34,043 bases of DNA. Origin: an uncultured Flavobacteriales bacterium. Its GTDB lineage: Bacteria; Bacteroidota; Bacteroidia; Flavobacteriales_D; Sanyastnellaceae. The first letter of the stretch is position 1; every line of letters starts with the position of its first letter. The notes below the pieces were generated by a model. It did no database searches. It saw only the letters and a list, made by a program, of their open reading frames with translations, and was not told the DNA's origin. Below are positions 22,852 to 32,099 of this stretch, piece after piece. The stretch spans positions 1 through 34,043 of the forward strand of contig CALSMK010000022.1 of the NCBI GenBank assembly GCA_943787435.1, read 5' to 3'. Position numbers and translations under genes: made by a program.

Positions 22852-25497
22852 TTAGCCACCAACCCTTTTGCGGATTTCGTGAAGCTTGAGCAGGGCTTCC
22901 ACGGGCGTGAGTCGATCAATGTCGAGGCTCAGTAAGTCTTCTTTGATGTCTTGAAGGACCGGGTCATCCAATTGGAAGAAGCTCATTTGCATGCCATCCT
23001 CTTGAACCACGCTGGCCTCATGTTGGGTGGTCCGTCCACCGCCTTCTGACTCTAGGCCTTCTAGAACTTCTTCAGCCCGGCGAACCAAGCCTGCAGGCAT
23101 GCCAGCCAACTTGGCCACGTGGATGCCAAAACTGTGTTCACTTCCGCCCGGCACCAGCTTGCGCAGAAACACAACTTTGCCGTCTTGTTGACGAACGCTC
23201 ACGTTGGCATTGTGAATGCGCGCAAACCGATCGGCCATCCGGTTGAGCTCGTGGTAGTGGGTGGCAAACAGGGTCTTGGCCTTGAACTTGGGATGCTCAT
23301 GCAAGAACTCAGCGATCGCCCAAGCGATGGAGATGCCATCATACGTGCTGGTTCCCCGGCCGATTTCATCTAGAAGGACCAATGAACGGTCCGACAGGTT
23401 GTGCATGATGGAGGCTGTTTCATTCATTTCGACCATGAATGTGGACTCACCTGCACTGAGGTTGTCCGAGGCGCCAACCCGAGTAAACACCTTGTCGACA
23501 AGGCCCATCCTGACCGATCTGGCGGGCACATAGCTGCCCATTTGCGCCATCAGAGCGATCAAGGCAGTTTGGCGCAGAAGGGCACTCTTACCGGACATGT
23601 TGGGTCCGGTGATCATGAGAATCTGTTGTCGGTCTCTGTCCAACGCCACGTCATTGGCCACGTAAGCCTCTCCGTCGGGCAGGCAGCGTTCAATGACCGG
23701 ATGTCGGCCCCCGACAATTTCCAGTTCATGGCCCTCCACAAGGACGGGGCGGGTGTAGCCGTGGTCTTCGGCCAATTCTGCAAAGCCAAGCAGCAAATCC
23801 AAGCCAGCCACAGCGCGGGCTGTGGATTGGAGCAGAGGCAGGTGAGGGTGAAGCCCGGTGACCAGGATGGCGTAAGCTTCTCGCTCTACGATGTCGAGCC
23901 GTTCTTCCGCATCCAGAATCCGGCTTTCAAGCTCTTTGAGCTCGGGGGTGATGTAACGCTCTGCTTGGGTGAGGGTTTGCTTGCGAATCCATTCCTCAGG
24001 GACTTTGTCTTTGTGGGCATGGCGCACCTCGAGGTAGTAACCAAATACGTTGTTGAACGCAATTTTGAGGGTGGTGATGCCGGTGGCTTCCGCTTCTCTT
24101 TGGCGGATGCCTTCGAGCTTGGCCTTCCCATTGTCCCTCAGGTCGCGGAGCGCATCCAGTTCTTCAACCACACCCGCAGCGATGCTCGCCCCTTTTCCAA
24201 GCACCCCAGGAGGGTCCTCGGTGAGGTCGCTGCGCAGTTTGGCCAGGGCTTCATCTGCAGGGTCCAGCCGGCCGGCCCAGCGGCCAATGACAGGGTCATC
24301 TGAACTGTCCACCATGAGGCGCAGGGCCTCTACGGCGGTGAGTGCCCTTCTCAAACGATCGAGTTCTGCAGGCGAAATTCGAACAGCTGCAGCCTTGGCC
24401 AGAAGCCTTTCGAGATCGCCAATTCTGCTCAGTTCAGCGATGAGGTCGGCCCGCATGCTGGGCTGGGCCAAAAACGATGCCACGGCCTCGTGACGTCGGG
24501 TTACACCCTCGGCATCACACAGGGGCTGTGCAATCCAGCGTCGCAACATTCGAGCGCCCATGGGGGTGGCGGACCGGTCCAGGATGTCGACCAATGCGGT
24601 GCCTTCAGGATGGGTCGGCACCAGCAACTCAAGGTTGCGGATGGTGAACCCATCCATGGAAACGCTTTTGCCCCATTCAACCCTTCCCAATGAGGCGATG
24701 TGAGCCAAACGGTCATGCTTGGTGCTGCCTACATAATGCAGGGCAGCGCCGGCAGCCACTATGGCCAATGGTTGTCCCTCCAGTCCAAAGCCCTTCAAGC
24801 CCTTGGTCCCGAAGTGCCGTTCCAGCGTTTCGTGGGCAAAATCGGATTGCCAAACCCAGTCGTCCAGCGGGAATCGATATCCCGTGAGGTCCAATGCGGT
24901 GGGTTCTGCATGCCGCAGGTGAAGGGTTTCTTTGGGCCGGAAGGTTCTCAGTAGGGGAGCAATGTCTTGGGGAGCGCCTTCGGCGGCCAAAAATTCTCCT
25001 GTGGATACATCCAGAAAAGCCACGCCTGCGCGAAGTCGTTTCGCTTGACCTCGACCTTCTTCCACCACGTGAACCGCCGCGAGCCAATTGTTTTCCCGGG
25101 ATTCCAAGACCTGATCGTTCAGGGCGACACCTGGGGTGACCATTTCGGTGACCCCACGCTTGACGATGGTCTTGGTGGTTTTCGGATCTTCAAGCTGGTC
25201 GCAAACCGCCACTCGGTGGCCCGCACGAACCAGTTTGGGTAAATAATTTTCGAGAGAATGGTGAGGAAACCCTGCCAATTCCACCTCTGCTGCAGCGCCA
25301 TTTTTCCTGGCGGTCAGAACGATGTTGAGGACCTTGGAAGCCGTGATGGCATCGGAACCGAAGGTCTCATAAAAATCACCGACACGGAACAGCAACAGGG
25401 CGTCCGGGTGTTGGGATTTGACGCGGTTGTATTGCGCCATGAGGGGCGTTTCCTTGGCCCCTTTTTCAGTTTTTGCTTTCCCTTTGGCCCCAGCCAT
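22852..25497 (-). CDS. mutS: DNA mismatch repair protein MutS
   Basis: 881 residues from ATG 25497, the usual length for MutS1. The mismatch-reading motif F-Y-E (residues 42-44) is in VGDFYETFGSDA. The connector, lever and clamp regions follow (AEATGITTLKIAFNNVFGYY, WIRKQTLTQAERYITPELKE). The ATPase has Walker A GPNMSGKSALLRQ (about 630-642), SAGESTFMVEMNE and Walker B LVLLDEIGRGTSTYDG (about 703-718), then FATHYHEL. The C-terminal dimer tail ends LDIDRLTPVEALLKLHEI. It starts 4 bp after the clpX stop, so it is probably read from the tig-clpP-clpX transcript. Confidence 0.95.
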   Translation of the reverse strand: MAGAKGKAKTEKGAKETPLMAQYNRVKSQHPDALLLFRVGDFYETFGSDAITASKVLNIVLTARKNGAAAEVELAGFPHHSLENYLPKLVRAGHRVAVCDQLEDPKTTKTIVKRGVTEMVTPGVALNDQVLESRENNWLAAVHVVEEGRGQAKRLRAGVAFLDVSTGEFLAAEGAPQDIAPLLRTFRPKETLHLRHAEPTALDLTGYRFPLDDWVWQSDFAHETLERHFGTKGLKGFGLEGQPLAIVAAGAALHYVGSTKHDRLAHIASLGRVEWGKSVSMDGFTIRNLELLVPTHPEGTALVDILDRSATPMGARMLRRWIAQPLCDAEGVTRRHEAVASFLAQPSMRADLIAELSRIGDLERLLAKAAAVRISPAELDRLRRALTAVEALRLMVDSSDDPVIGRWAGRLDPADEALAKLRSDLTEDPPGVLGKGASIAAGVVEELDALRDLRDNGKAKLEGIRQREAEATGITTLKIAFNNVFGYYLEVRHAHKDKVPEEWIRKQTLTQAERYITPELKELESRILDAEERLDIVEREAYAILVTGLHPHLPLLQSTARAVAGLDLLLGFAELAEDHGYTRPVLVEGHELEIVGGRHPVIERCLPDGEAYVANDVALDRDRQQILMITGPNMSGKSALLRQTALIALMAQMGSYVPARSVRMGLVDKVFTRVGASDNLSAGESTFMVEMNETASIMHNLSDRSLVLLDEIGRGTSTYDGISIAWAIAEFLHEHPKFKAKTLFATHYHELNRMADRFARIHNANVSVRQQDGKVVFLRKLVPGGSEHSFGIHVAKLAGMPAGLVRRAEEVLEGLESEGGGRTTQHEASVVQEDGMQMSFFQLDDPVLQDIKEDLLSLDIDRLTPVEALLKLHEIRKRVGG

Positions 25498-25501
25498 GGG
25501 C

Positions 25502-26728
25502 TCAGGAGGCGACTTTCAGTCTGCCCTGATCGCTGGCTTCAAAACGATCTCGGGCATATTCGGCGGTGACTCGAAACTCTTCAACACCTTCCTTGCCAGG
25601 CAAGTCAAACATGGCTTCTCCGAGGACGGCTTCACAAATGCTGCGCAATCCACGGGCGCCCAATTTGCATTCAACGGCCTTTTCGACAATGAAGTCCAAC
25701 GCGTCAGCGTCGAATTTCAAGGCAATGCCATCGAGTTCGAAAAGGCGCTCATACTGCTTGATGAGTGCGTTTTTGGGTTCGGTCAAGATTCGACGAAGGG
25801 CCGACGGATCCAAGGGATCGAGGTGGGTCAACACAGGGAAGCGCCCAATGAGTTCGGGGATCAATCCAAAGCTGCGCAAGTCCGAAGGGGCAATGGCGGA
25901 AAGGAGCATTTCAGGGCGGTCTTCCGCACCGGTATTGAATCCGATGCTCGATGTTGCAATCCGTCGCTCAATGTGCTGTTCAATTCCGTTAAAAGCGCCA
26001 CCACACACAAAGAGGATGTTCCGTGTGTCCAGAGAAATCATCTTTTGCTCAGGGTGCTTACGGCCTCCTTGGGGTGGAACATTGACTTCGGCCCCCTCCA
26101 AAAGCTTCAGCAAGGCTTGTTGCACCCCTTCGCCACTCACATCCCGGGTGATCGAAGGGTTGTCGCTTTTGCGGGCAATTTTGTCGATCTCATCAATGAA
26201 GACAATACCGCGCTGCGCCTTAGAAACGTCGTAATCGGCCGATTGCAGAAGGCGAGAAAGAACGCTTTCCACGTCTTCACCCACGTATCCCGCTTCGGTC
26301 AAAATGGTGGCGTCCGCGATGCAGAACGGCACCTTCAAAAGGCGGGCGATGCTCCGCGCCAACAGCGTTTTTCCCGTGCCCGTTTCACCCACCAAAACGA
26401 TGTTGGATTTTTCAATCTCAACATCACCTTCTCCAGCGGGGTTGGCGAGGCGCTTATAGTGGTTGTAAACGGCCACACTCAAGGTGCGTTTGGCGAGTTC
26501 CTGACCGATCACATACTCGTCAAGAAAGCGCTTGATGTCAGCGGGGCGTTCCAGCTGAACTCCAAGGTCGAAACCATTGTCGTCACTGGTGTTGCGTTCC
26601 TCTTTGACAATCGCTTCAGCCTGTTCAATGCAATGGTCACAAATGTGGCCTGTCACCCCCGCAATGAGGATGTCCACTTCCGATTTCTTGCGCCCGCAGA
26701 ACGAGCAATTGATTTCGCGATCCGCCAT
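25502..26728 (-). CDS. clpX: ATP-dependent Clp protease ATPase subunit ClpX
   Basis: AAA+ unfoldase feeding substrates to ClpP. 408 residues from ATG 26728 ([15 protein letters not shown]). The zinc-binding domain uses Cys8, Cys11, Cys30 and Cys33. Walker A is [16 protein letters not shown], and Walker B is [12 protein letters not shown]. The pore loop region is [12 protein letters not shown], with sensor blocks [13 protein letters not shown] and LIGRFPVL and the sensor-2 block [11 protein letters not shown]. The IGF-type loop that docks ClpP is not obvious in the usual spelling: the region reads [15 protein letters not shown], which contains an I-G-F tripeptide in SSIGFN. It starts 7 bp after the clpP stop. 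Confidence 0.95.
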   Translation of the reverse strand: MADREINCSFCGRKKSEVDILIAGVTGHICDHCIEQAEAIVKEERNTSDDNGFDLGVQLERPADIKRFLDEYVIGQELAKRTLSVAVYNHYKRLANPAGEGDVEIEKSNIVLVGETGTGKTLLARSIARLLKVPFCIADATILTEAGYVGEDVESVLSRLLQSADYDVSKAQRGIVFIDEIDKIARKSDNPSITRDVSGEGVQQALLKLLEGAEVNVPPQGGRKHPEQKMISLDTRNILFVCGGAFNGIEQHIERRIATSSIGFNTGAEDRPEMLLSAIAPSDLRSFGLIPELIGRFPVLTHLDPLDPSALRRILTEPKNALIKQYERLFELDGIALKFDADALDFIVEKAVECKLGARGLRSICEAVLGEAMFDLPGKEGVEEFRVTAEYARDRFEASDQGRLKVAS

Positions 26729-26735
26729 GCTGGAA

Positions 26736-27422
26736 TCAGTCCTGCTTGCGTTCGAGCACTTCGTCAATCATGCCGTAAGCCTTGGCTTCTTCGGCAATCA
26801 TCCAATAGTCCCGGTCGCTGTCATCGTAGACCTTCTTGTAGTCCTGACCGCTGTGGTGTGCGATGATTTTGTAGAGCTCCTCCTTGAGCTTCATGATCTC
26901 ACGTGCGGTGATTTCAATGTCGCTGGCTTGACCGCGCGCTCCACCAAGGGGTTGGTGGATCATGGTGCGGCTGTGCTTGAGACCGGTGCGTTTTCCTGCA
27001 GCGCCTGCGCACAGCAAGACAGCCCCCATAGAAGCGGCCATTCCTGTACAAATGGTGGCGACATCCGGGCGGATGTACTGCATGGTGTCATAGATGCCGA
27101 GGCCAGCATAGACACTTCCTCCTGGAGAGTTGATGTAGATCTGAATGTCTTTCGTCGGGTCCGTGGACTCGAGAAACAGCATTTGTGCTTGGATGATGTT
27201 GGCGATGTAGTCATCCACCCCTGTTCCGAGGAAGATGATGCGGTCGGCCATCAGCCTGGAAAAGACATCGACTTCGCGGAAAGGCATCTGCCGCTCCTCG
27301 ATGACGGTGCGTGTCATGTTGTCCGGCCCGTGAACTGAGGAAATGTAGTCCTCTACGTGGTGGCTGGTGAAGCCGCGGTCCTTGACGGCGTACTTCAGGA
27401 ATTCCTTGCGAGTGGTCATCAT
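26736..27422 (-). CDS. clpP: ATP-dependent Clp protease proteolytic subunit
   Basis: 228 residues from ATG 27422 (a second ATG follows directly at 27419). The catalytic triad is Ser131 in [11 protein letters not shown], His156 in [10 protein letters not shown] and Asp205 in SDRDYWM. The assembly blocks [14 protein letters not shown] and [18 protein letters not shown] are intact. An N-terminal ~35 residues before the mature start may be a propeptide. It forms the tig-clpP-clpX order found widely in bacteria. Confidence 0.95.
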   Translation of the reverse strand: MMTTRKEFLKYAVKDRGFTSHHVEDYISSVHGPDNMTRTVIEERQMPFREVDVFSRLMADRIIFLGTGVDDYIANIIQAQMLFLESTDPTKDIQIYINSPGGSVYAGLGIYDTMQYIRPDVATICTGMAASMGAVLLCAGAAGKRTGLKHSRTMIHQPLGGARGQASDIEITAREIMKLKEELYKIIAHHSGQDYKKVYDDSDRDYWMIAEEAKAYGMIDEVLERKQD

Positions 27423-27440
27423 AAGGGTTGAAAGTTAGGC

Positions 27441-27459
27441 CCGCTCATTCACAGAGCGG
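27441..27459 (-). terminator. Hairpin between tig and clpP
   Basis: CCGCTC and GAGCGG form a 6-bp GC-rich stem with a 7-nt loop, beginning 11 nt after the tig stop in the 47-bp gap before clpP. No U-run follows on the coding strand, so it is more likely an RNA-processing or attenuation hairpin than a full terminator. Confidence 0.35.
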
Positions 27460-27469
27460 CGAAGAATTT

Positions 27470-28825
27470 TTAGAGGGAACGAACGATTTCCATCCACCCT
27501 TCGTGGGAAATCTCTTTTTCCTTGATTTTGGCCAATTCGCGAAGCTTGTCAATGGCTTTGCGCTCATAAATGGTCTCTGCGACTCGGCGCACTTCTTTTT
27601 GGTCGGTCAGCATTTGGGTGACCATGGGGTCGAGCTGCTCCGCATTCAATGGAATCCCGTATTGCGAATACTGGGCTTTGATGGCATTGCCGGCCTCTTC
27701 CTTGATTTCCTCACCCTCCACTTCAATGCTGTGCTCGTCGATGATGTGGTTCTGGATGATTTGCCACTTGATGCCCTTGGCGTATTCCGAGAACTCAGCT
27801 TCGATTTCCTCTGCGGTGATCGGCTTTTCGTTCGCCACGCGAATCCAACGCTTCAGAAAGTCTTCTGGCAGGGGTGGGTCAAGCTTGTCTACGACTTCTT
27901 CCACAAATTTCCGGCGGAAAACACGGTCGCCATCTCGTTCAAAAATGCGCTGAAGGTCTTCTTTCACTTTGGCGCGAAAGCCCTCTTCATCGGTCACCAC
28001 ATCTTCACCGAAAAGCTTGTCATAAAGCTCTTCACCCAGCTCAGCTGGCTCGATGTGTCGGACCTCCTTGATGGTGAAACGCAACGGACTTTTGAAGTCT
28101 TCTGCCGCCTTGGCTTCGATGCCCAGCATGCGCGCCAAATCATCGGCGTCGCGGCTGACGCTTCCGGGCTTGACGACCACTTCGGCGCCTTGACTTAACC
28201 CCATCAGGGCCTTGTTGGTCTTCTTGTCCTTGACGGACTCCAAACTGATGGTGCCCTCATTCATGACACCTCCAGGTTTCACCTCTTTTCCGTCGGGTTC
28301 GAGCTCTACAAACTCTCCCACCATGAGGCAGTTTTCCTCGACTTCGGTGCGGTCAGACATCTTGCCGTATCGGCGACGCAAGTCTTCAATTTGGTCGTTG
28401 ATGAGGTCGCCGTCGATGCGCACTTTGTGGTGGACGAACTTGGTGAACCATCCGAATTTGATGTCCACTTTGGGGCTCAATCCGATGTCGTAGCGAAAGG
28501 TGAAAACATCGGGCTTCTCCCAATTCCCTTCGGAATCGCCCTCCTCTGCGGGAATGGGTTGTCCCAACAACCGAAGCTTTTGCTCTCGGATGTATCCGTC
28601 CATTTTTGCGCCAAGAAGCTTGTTGAGTTCATCGGCCAGCACGGCTTTTCCGTACTGCTTGCGAACGAGTTGGATGGGCACTTTTCCAGGGCGAAACCCT
28701 GGCATTTTCACCTGCTTTCTGTAGTCCTCAAGGATGCCGTCCACCTTGTCCTTGTAGTCCTCTGGGCTGACCGTGACGGTCAAAACGCCGTTTAGGGCGT
28801 CCGTGGTTTCCTGGGTGATTTCCAT
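27470..28825 (-). CDS. tig: Trigger factor
   Basis: Ribosome-bound chaperone. 451 residues from ATG 28825 (MEITQETTDALNGVLTVTVS). The ribosome-docking signature GFRPGKVP is at residues 43-50. The FKBP-like middle region lies at about 155-260 but is shortened and reads DRTEVEENCLMVGEFVELEPDG and SLSQGAEVVV-like blocks (here LMGLSQGAEVVVKPG). The helical chaperone arms follow to the C-terminus (FERDGDRVFRRKFVEEVVDKL, AQYSQYGIPLNAEQLDPMV). Prolyl-isomerase residues are not clearly conserved, as I recall for Bacteroidota trigger factors. It lies 26 bp after tRNA-Leu. Confidence 0.92.
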   Translation of the reverse strand: MEITQETTDALNGVLTVTVSPEDYKDKVDGILEDYRKQVKMPGFRPGKVPIQLVRKQYGKAVLADELNKLLGAKMDGYIREQKLRLLGQPIPAEEGDSEGNWEKPDVFTFRYDIGLSPKVDIKFGWFTKFVHHKVRIDGDLINDQIEDLRRRYGKMSDRTEVEENCLMVGEFVELEPDGKEVKPGGVMNEGTISLESVKDKKTNKALMGLSQGAEVVVKPGSVSRDADDLARMLGIEAKAAEDFKSPLRFTIKEVRHIEPAELGEELYDKLFGEDVVTDEEGFRAKVKEDLQRIFERDGDRVFRRKFVEEVVDKLDPPLPEDFLKRWIRVANEKPITAEEIEAEFSEYAKGIKWQIIQNHIIDEHSIEVEGEEIKEEAGNAIKAQYSQYGIPLNAEQLDPMVTQMLTDQKEVRRVAETIYERKAIDKLRELAKIKEKEISHEGWMEIVRSL

Positions 28826-28851
28826 GTCGTTGTGTCGTACTCAAAACTTTG

Positions 28852-28933
<82 letters not shown>

Positions 28934-28942
28934 CGGGGAGCG

Positions 28943-28973
28943 CGAAGATACACCTCAGCTTGACGGCGACGAA
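28943..28973 (-). promoter_or_regulatory. Candidate promoter for tRNA-Leu (and tig)
   Basis: On the minus strand TTCG (28970-28973), a 19-nt spacer and TATCTTCG (28943-28950) parallel the Bacteroidota TTTG-N19-TAnnTTTG arrangement with one T-to-C change in each box. The -7 lies 9 nt before the mature tRNA 5' end, which fits a short-leader tRNA promoter. Confidence 0.42.
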
Positions 28974-29113
28974 GCGCAAGGCATCATGCGCAAATGAACG
29001 GTCAAACGGAGACGCACTTGGTTCAGTTTCGCGCCGTGCCTTCCCTGCTTACCGCATGCACAAATCAGCCCTTCTCGGGCAAAGAGGCCGGCCTCCCCAG
29101 CAACCGATGCAGG
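28974..29113. other. Gap between tRNA-Leu promoter and the barrel-gene pair
   Basis: No convincing gene is seen. It includes a perfect 12-bp palindrome, GAGGCCGGCCTC, at 29084-29095, and a small hairpin GCCC/GGGC just before it. No promoter matching TAnnTTTG was found for the plus-strand genes that follow, and nothing resembling a known riboswitch. Confidence 0.4.
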
Positions 29114-29825
29114 GTGAGGTCGGCTTCCGTGTCTTGGGCAATTTGGCTCTGGCTATTTTCAGGATCACTCTGGGGTTTGGAGGCCCAGTCCCCAACCGAA
29201 ATTGTGATGTGGTGCGGTGAAATGCGCGCCGCGGTTCCAGGGGTTGTGGCACATCGAGTCCATTGCAGTTTTGGGAGAGCAGGTCGCGTCCAAAAGCCAG
29301 TGGATGGTTTCCGCGAGTGCTTCTTCAGGGGGACATGGCCAGGGGAGTGTGGCCTGGCTCAAGCGTGTTGGGGACGATCGTCGGATCCAAATGGGGTTGG
29401 AATGGACCCGCGGGGGAGTGGGGGAGTTGCAATGCGGAGTGGCTTGGTCTGATTTTTTGGCCGTCGGCATGTCTTTGCCCTTATTCCAACCGCCGTCTTC
29501 GCCGCTTCGCACAAAGTGGAAGTGCACCCGAACCACTTTCCTCGGACGCCGCGCGGTGGGGCGGATTGATTTGGATTGGACCCCTGGAACGCGGCCCGCT
29601 ATGCGGTTGTCGGCCGGACGCGATGGTTGGCGCTGCGGCGCAGGCTCTGATGGGCTTTGGTTGGGGGCGGCATGGCAGCGGTCACCCACGGGTCGTCTTT
29701 GGACGTGGACGGCAGGGTGGATGCGCAGTGGAATTCCATGGGTGGGAATCGCTTGGGGACAATCCGCCATGTTTTCTCAGATGAGCGCAGTCTTCCGTCC
29801 CTCTCAAATTTCAATCGTCCCATGA
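29114..29825 (+). CDS. Probable secreted/outer-envelope protein, one frameshift
   Basis: From GTG 29114 the frame encodes a good signal peptide (MRSASVSWAIWLWLFSGSLW, cleavage near GLEAQ), then SPTEIVMWCGEMRAAVPG. The continuation lies in another frame: LWHIESIAVLGEQVASKSQW, then MVSASASSGGHGQGSVAWLK, QMGLEWTRGGVGELQCGVAW and, at the end, WVGIAWGQSAMF. One surplus G in the GGGG at 29240-29243 explains the break and would give about 236 residues. The Trp/Gly-rich alternating pattern looks like a small beta-barrel. The stop overlaps the next start as ATGA. I do not recognise a named family. The frameshift may be real or a sequence error. Confidence 0.5.
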
Positions 29826-31454
29826 GGCAAGCGTGTTGGTTTGTGGCACTTTGTTGGTGTTGCGGTACGGCAACAGCCCAATGGTCGTCCACCGAGCCAG
29901 AGTGGCCCCTTTGGCTGTCAGATGCCCGTGAGTGGGAATGTTTGACACTGGACGAGGCGGCGCTGCTTCAGGATTTAACGGTCAGTGGAGCCATCACGCA
30001 GCAAGCCTTGGCTGGATTGTTGGGCAAGTCGAGGGTTCAAGCGGCATGGCCATGTTTGTCGCGCCTTTCCAGTTTTCGGGCCAGGTTGGCCATGGGGTTG
30101 AAGTCAGCGCCTCCGCGAGACAAAACCCAGCTGTCCGGTCGGACGGGAATGTTGTTGCCTCCAGGTGATTCACCAGCGGCACATTGGCGCATTTCGATGC
30201 GACACTGGGGGAAAGGGGCTGCCGGGTTGAGGTTGAGGCTCGATCGCACCCCGGAAGGAAGTCTTGAGCACTGTGCGAGCGGTTTTCAACCGTCTCGGCG
30301 GGGGACTTGGACTTTCGGCGCATTGGCTCCAAAGCTTGGACAGGGGTTGGTTCATTGGAGCCAAAGTGCATTTGATGACTTGGGCGGTATGGAAGGGAGC
30401 CACAGGGTTCCCTTGGGTGTTGTTTATGCCACCGCTCGCACACGGGGTCTCATCGATGGGATAGGCTGGCAAAGAAGAAGCGGGCACCTTTCGGCGCATC
30501 CTTGGTCTTTGAATTGGCTGGTTTTGGGCCGGGTTTGGATGGGACATGGGTGGAGCTTGTCTTGCGGCGGCGGTGGGCTTGTGCATTGGTCACTGCGCCT
30601 CACGGAGGTGGCCGGTCAGCGATGGAGAGGCTTGGGGGGTGTCCATGGAAAAGGCCAGCACAAAGGCTGGAGTTGGAGGTGGGCATTGGCCTTTTTCAAG
30701 TCTGGCGGGGTGGGACGATTGAGTGTGCTCAAGTCTTGGACAGAACAATTAGAAGGGCATGTGATGGCCGTTCGCCAGCACCCTCAACACCCGGCTTGGG
30801 CCACAGGGGAAAGGAGGGCCACCGAGCCAGACGAGGGGTCTGCAATCGGCTGGCGCATTGAGGCGGGATTGGCATGGGACGACAAATCGACGGGGTGGAT
30901 GCGGTGGCGTTTGAGAAAAGGGATGTCTCCACTCGAGACACCGCAACAGCGATTTTCGATTCGATGGGCCCTCAAAGGGCACCGGCTCACAGCGCTGTTG
31001 GACATGGAGGACCATGCAGAGGACGGGACTTCTGGCCATTTGGTCGCTGCGGTACAGAAAAGAGTGGCCGTCCGAAGCGTGGGAAGGCGCCCGTTGGCGC
31101 ATCCACATGGGTGCCGCCGGAGCCGGAGATGTGTCGGGTGCCGTTGTGGGCTTTCAAGTGCGCTGGGAGCAGCCCAATGGGTGGGTGTGTTCAGCAGGCG
31201 CGGGTCAGTCTTGGGGCCACCCTGATGCGCCTGTGCGTTATGTCCCCTCGTGGGATGGTCGGCCAGCCCAACCTTTCAGGCAGCGGAGTGGCTTGGCGTT
31301 CCTCCGGGTTCAGTCTCCGAAATGGCCTGTGGAGGTGGCGTTGTCGCTTTGGGATGTCCTCCCGCTCAAAAGCCCCCTTCGGCGAAGGTCCTTCGCCCTT
31401 CAAGGGTTCGACGTTGAATTCCGCTTGAGCCAAGTGCCCAGACGGGGGCTGTAG
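29822..31454 (+). CDS. Probable helix-hairpin-helix/outer-membrane barrel protein, one frameshift
   Basis: ATG 29822 opens with a signal peptide (MRQACWFVALCWCCGTATAQ). A short helical region, ECLTLDEAALLQDLTVSGAI to about residue 60, has the spacing of the helix-hairpin-helix segment found in a group of Bacteroidota barrel proteins. The Trp- and Gly-rich body contains LAPKLGQGLVHWSQSAF and VVYATARTRGLIDGIGWQ, which echo that group's GDY-x-FGQGL-x-LW and NE-x-x-FRG blocks. The first frame decays after ALLDMEDHA. The protein resumes one frame over near 31014-31045 (TGLLAIWSLRYRKEWPSEAW) and ends VEFRLSQVPRRGL at 31454. Removing one base gives about 543 residues. The family call is tentative; the role is unknown. 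Confidence 0.55.
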
Positions 31455-31460
31455 CGGCGC

Positions 31461-31468
31461 TATATTGC
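31461..31468 (+). promoter_or_regulatory. Candidate -7 element for efp
   Basis: TATATTGC lies 58 nt before the efp ATG, in the 71-bp gap after the barrel gene, and fits TAnnTTTG with two changes at the end. It is the only AT-rich octamer in the gap. No TTTG at -33 spacing is seen. Confidence 0.28.
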
Positions 31469-31525
31469 CACTGCAGTCATTTCACGCGTCAGGGGAATGG
31501 CTTTTGCGCCCAATGAACACCCACC

Positions 31526-32092
31526 ATGGCAACCACTTCCGACATCAAGAACGGCCTCTGTATCCGTCACCAAAGCGCTCTCTACCAAATCCAGGAGTTC
31601 CTGCACAAGAAGACCGCGCGGGGTGCGGGAAATGTCTGGACCAAGCTGAAGAACCTGGAGAACGGGAAGATCATCGAGCACTCCTTCAACACGGGGTCCA
31701 AGATCGACGTGGTTCGGGTTGAGACCCGCGAATACACCTACCTCTACGAGGATGACTTGGGCTACAACTTCATGAATTCGGAGACCTTTGAGCAGATCCC
31801 GTTGGAAAAGCACCTCATTGAAAACCCGCACTTTTTGCAGGATGAAATGCGCTGTTTGATTGTCTTCCACGCAGAGGAGGAGCGCCCTTTGAGTGCCAGC
31901 TTGCCGAGCCACATCGAGGCGGAAATCACCTACACCGAGCCCGGTGTGAAAGGCGATACCGCGACCAACACTTTGAAGCCTGCCACCATCGACACTGGGG
32001 CGGAGGTTCGTGTTCCGCTCTTCATCAACATTGGCGACCGCGTCAAGGTCGACACCCGGACCGGAGAATACTCCGAGCGGGTCAAGAAGTAA
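31526..32092 (+). CDS. efp: Elongation factor P
   Basis: Rescues ribosomes stalled at polyproline. 188 residues from ATG 31526 (MATTSDIKNGLCIRHQSALY), standard length. The N-terminal KOW-like domain, the OB domain (LIVFHAEEERPLSASLP) and the C-terminal signature YTEPGVKGDTATNTLKPAT are all present, with the last block GAEVRVPLFINIGDRVKVDT. The tip loop of domain I reads HKKTARGAGNVWTKL, placing Arg32 where most homologues known to me in this phylum have the lysine of PGKG. Arg at this place is the type rhamnosylated by EarP in Pseudomonas. No modification enzyme is in this window. It is followed 7 bp later by the SpoIIE-type phosphatase. Confidence 0.95.
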   Translation: MATTSDIKNGLCIRHQSALYQIQEFLHKKTARGAGNVWTKLKNLENGKIIEHSFNTGSKIDVVRVETREYTYLYEDDLGYNFMNSETFEQIPLEKHLIENPHFLQDEMRCLIVFHAEEERPLSASLPSHIEAEITYTEPGVKGDTATNTLKPATIDTGAEVRVPLFINIGDRVKVDTRTGEYSERVKK

Positions 32093-32099
32093 AAATCAG

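Noticed and set aside
23401-24303. Open frame of 300 codons antisense to mutS
   Set aside because: Same reason: a shadow of a well-conserved gene with no independent protein features.
25418-26866. Open frame of 482 codons on the plus strand across clpX and the mutS start
   Set aside because: It is antisense to clearly conserved clpX/mutS, has no domain-like pattern, and reflects GC-biased third positions.
29084-29095. Perfect palindrome GAGGCCGGCCTC
   Set aside because: A lone 12-bp GC-rich palindrome without repeats or a known operator context; kept only as a note in the gap feature.
28974-29113. Possible riboswitch or leader RNA before the barrel-gene pair
   Set aside because: Only short GC hairpins are present; no match to conserved cores such as cobalamin, TPP or SAM types could be seen.
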